DNA of 51,948 nucleotides from Desulfocapsa sp. (GTDB taxonomy: Bacteria; Desulfobacterota; Desulfobulbia; Desulfobulbales; Desulfocapsaceae): NCBI GenBank assembly GCA_030145625.1, contig JAQYVF010000029.1, forward strand, positions 1-51,948, written 5' to 3'. The translations under genes were made by a program, and so were the position numbers. Below the pieces are notes generated by a model. That model was not told the DNA's origin and made no database searches. It was given only the letters and a program-made list of their open reading frames with translations. Shown here piece after piece: positions 44,794 to 51,948 of the stretch. The stretch's first letter is position 1, and every line of letters starts with the position of its first letter.

Positions 44794-46224
44794 ATGCTCC
44801 AATTTGTTTTTTTTATTCCACTTATTGTAGGAATTGCCGTTTTCTTTCTTCCTGCCAAAACTGGTAGGCTGGCCCTTTTCAGCACCGCTGTCATTCATGC
44901 ACTGTTCACAGCACTGGAGTGGTTCAAGCTAAGCGGACCTCTGCACACCAAATACTTCACTAATACTCCTGACGGCATGCTGGTCCTTGCCATCCTCTCC
45001 TTTCTCTTTCTTTTCATCTCCCTGTATACTGTCTTTTACATGGGTGAAGTGGAAATGAGCAAGGAGCCAATTTTTAACGGGAGTATGCTGCTCTTTCTTT
45101 CAGCCATGTCCATGGTTGCGATTGCTGATCATATCATCATGCTCTGGGTAGCCGTGGAAGCAACCACCCTGATGAGTGCACCACTTATCTTTGTTCATCG
45201 CTCCAAAGAATCCCTGGAAGCCACCTGGAAATATGTCCTTATCTGCTCCGTAGGTATCGCCCTGGCACTGCTGGGCTGTTTTTTTGTTATCTTTTCCATG
45301 GAGATGAGTAACATCCAAGTGCCTATCAGTTTTACTTCATTAACCACTGTGGCCTCGCAGCTCAATCCGGTCTGGCTGAAAGCAGGTTTTATATTTTTTG
45401 TTATCGGCTTCGGCACCAAAATGGGACTTGCCCCCATGCATACCTGGCTGCCTGATGCCCACAGTGAAGCCCCCAGCCCTGCCTCAGCCCTGCTCTCAGG
45501 CGCATTACTCAACTGTGCCTTTCTTGCCGTGTACCGTTGCCACCAACTGATGTTCGCGGCCGGATTAGGTGAATATTCAAGTAATGTCCTTATCGCCTTT
45601 GGCCTTGCCTCCATGCTTGTTTCGGCCGTGTTCATTCTCAACCAGACAGATTACAAACGGATGCTGGCCTATTCCAGTATTGAAAATATGGGCATCATCG
45701 CCGTAGGCATCGGCATTGGCGGCTTGGCCGCCTTTGGCGCTTTGCTCCATATGATCCATCACTCGCTTGTCAAATCTTCACTCTTTCTTTCCACCGGCAA
45801 CATCCTGCTCGCCTACGGCACCAAGGTAATTGACAAGACAGGAGGGATGCTGCAGCTGATTCCTAAAACCGGTGTTACTTTTTTTGCCGGATTTGCCGGT
45901 ATTTCCGGATTCCCGCCATTCGGTCTCTTTGTTAGTGAACTCCTTATTATTCTCGGAGCCATCAAGGCTGGTCGCTACGTGGCGATCAGTATCTTTATCT
46001 TCAGTCTAATCCTTATTTTTGCAGGCGCCTCAAGGCTTGTCATGCAGATGGTTTTCAACGAAAGAGAAAATAATGAGATCCTTATTCCGGAAAAATGGAC
46101 ACGGACACTTCCATCCATTCTTCTATTATTGACATCACTGGCCTTAGTTATCTGGCTACCGGATAGCATCTACCAAACAATTCAGAATTCGATTTCATCC
46201 ATTGGAGGCACAGTAAATGGATAA
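44794..46224 (+). CDS. hyfF: HyfF-like antiporter subunit
   Basis: 476 residues, second NuoN/NuoL-type antiporter: WVAVEATTLMSAPLIF, APMHTWLPDAHSEAPSPASA and KRMLAYSSIENMGIIAVG are family features. About fourteen helices. Starts 4 nt after hyfE; its stop overlaps hyfG by 8 nt. Confidence 0.9.
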   Translation: MLQFVFFIPLIVGIAVFFLPAKTGRLALFSTAVIHALFTALEWFKLSGPLHTKYFTNTPDGMLVLAILSFLFLFISLYTVFYMGEVEMSKEPIFNGSMLLFLSAMSMVAIADHIIMLWVAVEATTLMSAPLIFVHRSKESLEATWKYVLICSVGIALALLGCFFVIFSMEMSNIQVPISFTSLTTVASQLNPVWLKAGFIFFVIGFGTKMGLAPMHTWLPDAHSEAPSPASALLSGALLNCAFLAVYRCHQLMFAAGLGEYSSNVLIAFGLASMLVSAVFILNQTDYKRMLAYSSIENMGIIAVGIGIGGLAAFGALLHMIHHSLVKSSLFLSTGNILLAYGTKVIDKTGGMLQLIPKTGVTFFAGFAGISGFPPFGLFVSELLIILGAIKAGRYVAISIFIFSLILIFAGASRLVMQMVFNERENNEILIPEKWTRTLPSILLLLTSLALVIWLPDSIYQTIQNSISSIGGTVNG

Positions 46225-47737
46225 CCTCCTGCAGATACAAAACGGTCAGGCAGTGTCCCGCGCCGATATTCCTGACCTGGACTTTACAGTCTTTCAACAG
46301 ACGGTGCTTGACGCAACGCTGCACGGAGGCTTTATTGTTCAGTTTTTTGCTTATGAAGACGAACAATCCATGCTCAAACTGATCGCTGTCATTCGCTCCG
46401 GACTGAAGCTCTATGTTGCAGGATGCTCACTTGCTGAAGAGTATCCCTCGCTCACCCCTCAATGTGAAAAATTTCACATGTTCGAACGTGAGATTGCCGA
46501 GCAATTCGGTGTCCGCCCCAAAGATCATCCCTGGTTGAAGATGGTTCGCTACCATAAAAACTATCGGGGAAAAGAGGATATATTCGGTAATGACTACAGT
46601 CAGGACATTCCTGGCAACTATCCCTATTTCACCGTTGACGGGGATGCCATCCATGAAGTTGCAGTTGGTCCGGTCCATGCCGGCATCATCGAACCGGGCC
46701 ATTTTCGTTTTCAATGTGCCGGTGAAAAAGTCTTCAGCCTTGAAATCCAACTTGGCTACCAGCATCGCGGCGCAGAGAAACTTTTGGAACAAGCAGGACT
46801 TCCCCGGAATCGCCTACCGATCATTGCCGAATCCATTGCCGGCGACACAGCAATCGGCCACAGTCTCTGCCACTCCCAGGCTATTGAAGCCCTTGCCAAC
46901 CTTGAGGTTCATGAGGGCGCAAAGATTGTACGGACCATTGCCCTGGAGCTTGAACGTATCGCCAATCACATCGGTGATCTTGGCGCCTTGAGTGGTGACG
47001 TTGCCTTTAATCCACCCCTGGCCTATTTCGGCCGAATCCGTGGCGAATTCTTAAACCTAACCTTGACCATGGCAGGCAACCGTTTCGGCAAAGGATTAAT
47101 CAGACCCGGCGGAATTGCTTTTCCGGTGCTCGCTGAACACCGCCAGATCATGCGGAACAAGATTACAGATGAAACTCCTGGTCTAACCAATGTCTGTGAT
47201 CTTCTTTTCTCTGCGCATACAGTGCTGGCCCGTTTTGAACACACGGGAACAGTTTCCCGCGATATTGCCGAAAAACTGGGTCTTGTCGGCTATGCCGGAA
47301 GAGCCAGCGGACTGCCCTATGATAGCCGGATCACCTTTCCTACAGAAGCGTATGATCAGGTTGAGTCAAACAGCAATGAACGGACCGTTGGTGATGTCCT
47401 CAGTCGAGCCAGTGTCAGACGTGAAGAAATTATGCACTCGCTACAAGCCATTCCTAAATTACTTGCAAAAGAGGTAGACGCTGAACCGATCTCGGTTCCA
47501 CCCTCCTACACCCTTGCTCCCGATTCTTTTGTAGTCACCATTAATGAGGCATGGCGTGGTGAAGTATCTCATTGCCTGTTGACCGATAAAGAGGGTTCGA
47601 TACTTCGCTATAAGGTCAAAGACCCATCATTCCACAACTGGACAGGACTGGCCATGTCCCTGCGCAACCAGGGCATTTCAGACTTCCCCCTCTGCAATAA
47701 GAGTTTCAATCTCTCTTATTGCGGATTTGACCTGTAA
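46217..47737 (+). CDS. hyfG: HyfG-like large subunit (NuoC-NuoD fusion) without Ni-Fe ligands
   Basis: 506 residues, with GGAGG upstream of the ATG. N-terminal third is NuoC-like (FHMFEREIAEQFGVRPKDHP), the rest NuoD/hydrogenase-large-subunit-like (YQHRGAEKLLEQ). The L1 motif that should read CGICxxxH is IAGDTAIGHS, and the C-terminal L2 motif is NLSYCGFDL, so the four Cys that hold Ni-Fe are missing. This is the Ehr (energy-converting hydrogenase-related) type. It cannot be a hydrogenase; the real substrate is unknown. Confidence 0.88.
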   Translation: MDNLLQIQNGQAVSRADIPDLDFTVFQQTVLDATLHGGFIVQFFAYEDEQSMLKLIAVIRSGLKLYVAGCSLAEEYPSLTPQCEKFHMFEREIAEQFGVRPKDHPWLKMVRYHKNYRGKEDIFGNDYSQDIPGNYPYFTVDGDAIHEVAVGPVHAGIIEPGHFRFQCAGEKVFSLEIQLGYQHRGAEKLLEQAGLPRNRLPIIAESIAGDTAIGHSLCHSQAIEALANLEVHEGAKIVRTIALELERIANHIGDLGALSGDVAFNPPLAYFGRIRGEFLNLTLTMAGNRFGKGLIRPGGIAFPVLAEHRQIMRNKITDETPGLTNVCDLLFSAHTVLARFEHTGTVSRDIAEKLGLVGYAGRASGLPYDSRITFPTEAYDQVESNSNERTVGDVLSRASVRREEIMHSLQAIPKLLAKEVDAEPISVPPSYTLAPDSFVVTINEAWRGEVSHCLLTDKEGSILRYKVKDPSFHNWTGLAMSLRNQGISDFPLCNKSFNLSYCGFDL

Positions 47738-47767
47738 GAAACAGGATACATATAGAGGTTCACGTAC

Positions 47768-48511
47768 ATGTTAAAGGTTATACAAAATAGACGGGAACAG
47801 GGATACAGGACGACGAACTATCCCAAAGAACCGATTACTCTTTATTCCCGTTACCGAGGATTACCAACGGTCCATCAGGAGTGCGACAAAGAGCTTGCCA
47901 GGCAATGTGCAGAGGCCTGCCCCCAGCAGGCCATTGATGCCGACAAGATGCTTATCGACATTGGCCGCTGCACCTTCTGTGGTCAATGTGAAATCCAGTC
48001 TCAGGGAGAACTTGTCACCTTCAGCAACAATTTCGAGTTAGGCACCTCCAGCAGAGAGGCCCTGTTTACCAGCGGTTCTTTACCAGCCCTGGCTGAACAC
48101 TCCAAGCAGCACTTTAAGAGTCTCTTTGGACGATCCCTGCAGCTCAGGCAAATCTCCGCTGGAGGCTGCAACTCCTGTGAGGCAGATACCAACGTTCTCG
48201 GCACCCCCTTTTTCGACCTGCAGCGTTTTGGCATTGATTTCGTGGCCTCTCCCCGCCATGCGGACGGTATCCACGTTACCGGCCCGATTTCCAACAACAT
48301 GAAGGCGGCTGTGCTTTCGACCTATGAAGCGGTTCCGTCGCCCAAGGTAGTTATTGCCAGCGGCTGTTGTTCCATCTCCGGAGGCCCGTTCTGGGGCAGC
48401 AAGGATGTCGTAGGAGACTTGAACAGTCTGATACCCGTCGACCTTTATATTCCAGGTTGTCCTCCACATCCCATGACTACCCTGCATGCACTGTTACATT
48501 TTTTCAAATGA
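47768..48511 (+). CDS. hyfI: HyfI-like small subunit fused to a ferredoxin-like domain
   Basis: 247 residues. N-terminal ferredoxin domain (about 35-75): CDKELARQCAEACP and CTFCGQCEIQSQG. The second motif lacks its fourth Cys and the first motif is spaced unusually, so probably only one [4Fe-4S] cluster forms. The C-terminal NuoB-like domain keeps the four Cys of cluster N2 (GGCNSCEAD, ASGCCS and PGCPPHP). Last gene of the operon; electrons would go through it to HyfG. Confidence 0.86.
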   Translation: MLKVIQNRREQGYRTTNYPKEPITLYSRYRGLPTVHQECDKELARQCAEACPQQAIDADKMLIDIGRCTFCGQCEIQSQGELVTFSNNFELGTSSREALFTSGSLPALAEHSKQHFKSLFGRSLQLRQISAGGCNSCEADTNVLGTPFFDLQRFGIDFVASPRHADGIHVTGPISNNMKAAVLSTYEAVPSPKVVIASGCCSISGGPFWGSKDVVGDLNSLIPVDLYIPGCPPHPMTTLHALLHFFK

Positions 48512-48574
48512 TAAAAAAAATCGTTAGCGCTGCAACAGTAACTCCTAGAAATCCACTGCCAAGAGAAGAGTTAC

Positions 48575-48600
48575 AAGGGGGCTCCTGCCCCTTCTTTTCT
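48575..48600 (+). terminator. Terminator of the Ehr operon
   Basis: AAGGGG pairs with CCCCTT around GCTCCTG, followed by CTTTTCTTT. 63 nt after the hyfI stop. A typical intrinsic terminator; it also lies tail to tail with the dienelactone-hydrolase gene. Confidence 0.75.
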
Positions 48601-48612
48601 TTATTATTTTAT

Positions 48613-49353
48613 TTATTGCCTGAGCGTGGCAGCAAGAAAACCGACAAAGCGATCCCACGATTTCTTATCCGCGTCTTCACGATACCCTAGTGAATCATAC
48701 ACTGTAAAGGCATGGGGAGCACCGCCATAGGTGATCATCTCATGTTTCACATCCTCTTCCTCAAGGGCCGTAGCCAGCTCTGCGAAATCGTCCATGGGCG
48801 ATACGCTATCAGCAGAGCCATGCAGAACCAGCACCTGTCCCCTGGTCTCTGAATAATCCTGCCCCTCCGGTATGGCCAGACCACCATGAAAGGCGACAAA
48901 ACCTTTCATCTCCCTTCCGGTGCGTGCAAGTTCAAGCACCACCGTCCCACCAAAACAGTATCCCATGGCAACCGCATTCTCAAGATGCGCCCCCTGGGCT
49001 TTGGCCGCAGCCAGAGCACCGCTGAGCAGGGCGCGCATCCGCGAACGATCCGCATACAATCCCCTGGTGAGTTTTTTCTTCTCTTTTTTCTCCGTTGGAC
49101 GAATGCCTGTCCCATACATATCTGCGCAAAAGACCGCATACCCAAGCTTTGCCAGCATGGAGGCCCGCTTGACCTCATACTCCGTCAAACCATCCCAGTC
49201 ATGCACCAGAAAGACCAGAGGAGCATCCGGCGCAGGAGTGATATAATACCCCTCAAAAACCTCCCCATCGACCATATAGGAAACATTGGTCCCTGCCGCA
49301 GCATAAGCAGCAGTCGAGACCAAAACCAACACCAATGACATAAGAACTCGCAT
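48613..49353 (-). CDS. Secreted dienelactone-hydrolase-family protein
   Basis: 246 residues from ATG 49353 (AAGGAGG upstream; an open frame extends to 49398). A signal peptide covers about residues 1-20 (ending AAYAAA). Catalytic triad: nucleophile Cys133 in GYCFGG, Asp182 in GSADSVSP and His214 in GAPHAF, as in dienelactone hydrolase. Substrate unknown. The protein should act outside the cytoplasm. Confidence 0.88.
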   Translation of the reverse strand: MRVLMSLVLVLVSTAAYAAAGTNVSYMVDGEVFEGYYITPAPDAPLVFLVHDWDGLTEYEVKRASMLAKLGYAVFCADMYGTGIRPTEKKEKKKLTRGLYADRSRMRALLSGALAAAKAQGAHLENAVAMGYCFGGTVVLELARTGREMKGFVAFHGGLAIPEGQDYSETRGQVLVLHGSADSVSPMDDFAELATALEEEDVKHEMITYGGAPHAFTVYDSLGYREDADKKSWDRFVGFLAATLRQ

Positions 49354-49667
49354 ACCCCCCTCCTTTCGATACTGTTTTCTGCAGTTATCCCTTGGCACTG
49401 CAGGAGTTCACCGGCTCCAAAGAGTCAATGTAATCTATGGCAAAATCTATGGCGCTGCAGGCCAGGGATTCACAGGGGTGCGGAGGATTGTTAGGATGAA
49501 ACCCCTAGGGCCGTAGCTGACGACACAGAAGCGATTTAAAATGATGTTCAAATTGACTGCTATAAGTATAGCAGGCTTCAACAATACCTTCCTCGGGAAT
49601 TAGTCATAAATGTGAAAATATTTTTTTACAGCTCGTTCTACTGATTTTCGCAGAACTGATTTTTATA
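49354..49667. other. Intergenic region without recognised features
   Basis: About 314 bp between the hydrolase start and the end of the methyltransferase-like gene. I see no open frame with a start site, no T-rich terminator and no repeat. Confidence 0.4.
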
Positions 49668-50255
49668 TCAAAAGTTAAAAGATGGGCGCTGGCCGGAACA
49701 GAGGTACCGCCCATGGGAGAGTCTGTGCTCCGCAATTTTACCCAAGCCTGCCTGTAAGAGCATTCCTGCTGCAACGGTTCTTCTCCTCGCCCTGAACATC
49801 TCCATCCCTATGTTCTCTGTTTCGTTTTCCACGAAAACAAAGACCATCCCTCCCGGTTTGAGCAGCATCCGACAATAACAAAGATCCTCAAGAATTTTGT
49901 CCGTACCGCCTTCGACGTGTAAGAGGGAACAGAAAACCAGATCAAAATCCGCCTTTGCTCTAAATAAACGCAGATCACTCTCTATGAGAAGAAGCCGGTG
50001 CCGCTCTTCCTCTTTTAACCCGTACTGCCCTTTTGAAACAAGACAAACAAGTTCCGGCGAACGACACACCTCCAGCAGAGGAGCAATCAACTCCTTTGCG
50101 AGGTAAGGAAATAAAATTTTACATCTTTTCTGGGCAGGAATCTGTCTCGTGAGGACTCGGCAAAGCGAACGGTCTGTCCCATCACTTTTTTCAGTTCTTG
50201 TATAATTGAAGACGGAATAAATATCCTCTTGAATTGTCGTCAATAATTCTGACAT
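49668..50255 (-). CDS. Methyltransferase-like protein with degenerate SAM motif
   Basis: 195 residues, AAGGAG upstream of the ATG. The second half looks like a class I methyltransferase (DFDLVFCSLLHVEGG, then CRMLLKPGGMVFVFVEN as the family's post-II/III region). The N-terminal motif I that binds SAM (a glycine-rich loop) is not visible; KILFPYLAKELIAPLLEVC stands there. It may be inactive or bind differently. Other function possible. Confidence 0.5.
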   Translation of the reverse strand: MSELLTTIQEDIYSVFNYTRTEKSDGTDRSLCRVLTRQIPAQKRCKILFPYLAKELIAPLLEVCRSPELVCLVSKGQYGLKEEERHRLLLIESDLRLFRAKADFDLVFCSLLHVEGGTDKILEDLCYCRMLLKPGGMVFVFVENETENIGMEMFRARRRTVAAGMLLQAGLGKIAEHRLSHGRYLCSGQRPSFNF

Positions 50256-50625
50256 ATCGTTTCTCCTTTATGCATCTGTTCTGGTACCAACCGGCAATAC
50301 AGAAAAAAACGACTAATTCAGATTGCCGATCAAGAGACAGAATACCAAGGAGAGGCAGTACCAAAAACCCACCTTGACGAGATTCAACAACCACCAGGGC
50401 ATCGTTAGGTGCCAACACCGGTAACCCCCTTCCTCATTGCTGTTCTCAGGACTGAGCAACCAACAACAGAAATTCATGGCTCTCTTCATTTTTCCCTTCC
50501 TCCCTATTCTTTTCTTCCTCTTTTTCTTTACTTCAGCATAGCAGAGCTGTTAAATAAGAACAGATTCAGAACAGAAGAAAAATATGCATAACAGTTTCCT
50601 TCAGAGCAACCCGTGGAGGTGCAGA
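50256..50625. other. Intergenic region between divergent genes
   Basis: Lies between the methyltransferase-like gene (minus) and the MocR-type regulator (plus), so it presumably holds both promoters. Pyrimidine-rich tracts occur from 50485 to 50535. No operator was identified. Confidence 0.35.
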
Positions 50626-51948
50626 ATGGAATATCAATATGTGAGGATGGCCAACGAACTGGAACAGCAAATATTGTCAGGAAAATACAGTGCAGGAGAA
50701 AAACTCCCGTCATTGCGTAAACTTCATGCCAGCACAGGCCGCTCCATCTCTACAGTGTATCAGGCCTATGAAGAACTTGAGAATCGAGGTGTTGTAGAAG
50801 TTCGTGAGAAATCTGGGTTCTATGCACGCCCCCTGCAAAGTAATATTCTTCCATTACCCGCCAGGGGGCAAAAACAGGTCAAACCGCATAAGGTCACTAT
50901 CAATGCCTTATCGGCCATGCATAAAAGATCACTGAACAAGCCGGAGATGCTTCCCTTCGGTGCAGCGATGGCCTCCGCCGAACTGCTTCCCGGCAAACAA
51001 TTGGCAGCAGCCATACGCACAGTCGCTGCCAACTACCAGCACTCCGATCGTCTCGGCTATGGTTTTCCATCAGGAGAACCGGAACTACAAAAAGAGATAG
51101 CCAAGCGCTCTCTTGGCTATCAGGAAAAAGGTGACGGGGAAGAAATTATCATCACTCAAGGCTGCATGAACGCCATTGATCTCTGCCTGCGCAGTGTGGC
51201 CAGACCCGGCGACACTATCCTTCTTGAATCACCAACCTTTCTCTGCTATCTCCAGCTCATTGAAGATCTCAATATGCAGGCCCTTGAAGTTCCGGCAGAC
51301 CCAAGTAAAGGATTGAACATTGATATCCTCCGCCAGGTACTGGACGAACATGATGTCCGGGCAGCCCTGCTCAATTCCACATTCCACAACCCCCTGGGTT
51401 ATGAAATGGAGGAAAGTATGAAACAAATACTGGTTAAGATGTTTGCGAAACGTGGAATTCCTATCATTGAAGATGATATCTATGGTGAACTCTACTTTGG
51501 AAAAACCCGGCCCACACCGCTTAAAGCCTTTGATCAGCAAGGTGGCGTCTTATTCTGCTCCTCCTTTTCAAAATCCCTTGCCCCTGACTTGCGGGTGGGA
51601 TGGACCATGCCCGGTCGCTTCAGAGAAAAGGTCAAACGACTCAAATTTAATGCCACCATTTCCTCCTGCCAGCTCAATCAGCTTATCATAGCCGAATTCC
51701 TTAGCAATGGCGCCTATGACAGACATCTGCGCAGAATGCGAAATATTCTGAAAAAACAAGCCTCGGAAATGGCCCATGCCATAGCCAGACACTTTCCGGA
51801 AGCAACCAAAATTTCAGCACCAAAAGGAGGGCTCTGTCTCTGGGTCGAACTCCCTGACTCTGTAGACAGTCTTCAGCTTTTTCGCCTTGCGGAAAAAAAG
51901 AATATTTCAATTCTACCGGGAGCACTCTGTTCGGGAATGGGACAGTAT
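50626..51948 (+). CDS. MocR-family regulator (GntR HTH plus aminotransferase domain), cut by the window end
   Basis: 441 codons to the window end with no stop; ATG is preceded by GGAGG. Residues 1-75 form a GntR-type winged HTH (EKLPSLRKLHASTGRSISTVYQ). From about 110 on it is a fold-type I aminotransferase domain with PLP Lys316 in SSFSKSLAPDLRVGW, and DDIYGELYF upstream of it. MocR proteins sense PLP-linked metabolites (PdxR, GabR, TauR). Full length is usually about 470-500 residues. The targets are not visible; the divergent gene is a candidate. Confidence 0.88.
   Translation, partial: MEYQYVRMANELEQQILSGKYSAGEKLPSLRKLHASTGRSISTVYQAYEELENRGVVEVREKSGFYARPLQSNILPLPARGQKQVKPHKVTINALSAMHKRSLNKPEMLPFGAAMASAELLPGKQLAAAIRTVAANYQHSDRLGYGFPSGEPELQKEIAKRSLGYQEKGDGEEIIITQGCMNAIDLCLRSVARPGDTILLESPTFLCYLQLIEDLNMQALEVPADPSKGLNIDILRQVLDEHDVRAALLNSTFHNPLGYEMEESMKQILVKMFAKRGIPIIEDDIYGELYFGKTRPTPLKAFDQQGGVLFCSSFSKSLAPDLRVGWTMPGRFREKVKRLKFNATISSCQLNQLIIAEFLSNGAYDRHLRRMRNILKKQASEMAHAIARHFPEATKISAPKGGLCLWVELPDSVDSLQLFRLAEKKNISILPGALCSGMGQY

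Noticed and set aside
46217-48511. Functional Ni-Fe hydrogenase (Hyd-4 or formate hydrogenlyase)
   Set aside because: The metal-ligand Cys pairs are absent from the large subunit, so the complex is Ehr-type.
50191-50418. Minus frame upstream of the methyltransferase-like gene
   Set aside because: It overlaps the start of that gene in another frame and has no start signal.

Overview
The window looks like a chromosomal segment of a strictly anaerobic, lactate-oxidising member of the Desulfobacterota, most likely a Desulfobulbales-type sulfate or sulfur reducer. Reasons: a lactate-to-acetate gene block in the order known from Desulfovibrio (permease, FAD-linked dehydrogenase, Fe-S subunit, pta, ackA, lutC, lutB); a DsrC-like protein; an energy-converting-hydrogenase-related membrane complex; a selenoprotein; and a cytoplasmic molybdopterin enzyme. 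The taxonomic placement is inference; no rRNA, tRNA or CRISPR array was recognised.

Layout. 1-2.1 kb: end of an unknown gene fragment, then a HipBA-type toxin-antitoxin pair. 2.3-6.7 kb: housekeeping genes (J-domain protein and plsY on minus; def-fmt-larC-pgpA on plus, tightly overlapped). 7.1-11.9 kb: a possible new signalling/redox unit, with an ECF-like sigma factor fused to an ABC-type solute-binding domain, a molybdopterin oxidoreductase and its Fe-S partner; two copies of a 141-bp mobile repeat flank the oxidoreductase gene. 12-13.5 kb: an HPP-family membrane protein lying between a decayed duplicate of the 3' end of lipA (with its terminator) and the real lipA. 13.6-20 kb (minus): a complete pyruvate dehydrogenase and lipoylation operon (E1alpha, E1beta, E2, Lpd, LipB, LipA), headed by a promoter region rich in palindromes and closed by a strong terminator.

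20.3-23 kb: small accessory genes: a zinc-ribbon protein, a thioredoxin-like selenoprotein whose in-frame UGA is followed by a good bacterial SECIS hairpin, an 84-residue orphan, and a DsrC-like protein that has lost both canonical cysteines. 23.2-34.7 kb (minus): the lactate oxidation block and its FadR/LldR-type regulator; in it pta carries a frameshift and ackA lacks its central half, so the two consecutive steps acetyl-CoA to acetyl-phosphate to acetate both look broken here. 35.3-39.1 kb: a DUF2202 secreted protein, about 1 kb of non-coding DNA with strong hairpins, and thiC under a TPP riboswitch. 39.5-40.7 kb: a protein resembling the LCIB-type carbonic anhydrases. 41.2-48.5 kb: a six-gene Ehr (hyf-like) complex without Ni-Fe ligands, followed by a terminator. 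48.6-51.9 kb: a secreted dienelactone-hydrolase-like protein, a methyltransferase-like protein, and a MocR-type regulator cut by the window end.

How it fits together: lactate enters through LctP and is oxidised by the GlcD/Fe-S and LutBC proteins to pyruvate; pyruvate is converted to acetyl-CoA by the lipoylated PDH complex; LarC would mature the nickel cofactor of a lactate racemase. Ehr may couple an unknown redox reaction to ion translocation. A four-copy MITE-like repeat with perfect or near-perfect 4-bp target duplications is spread over the window.
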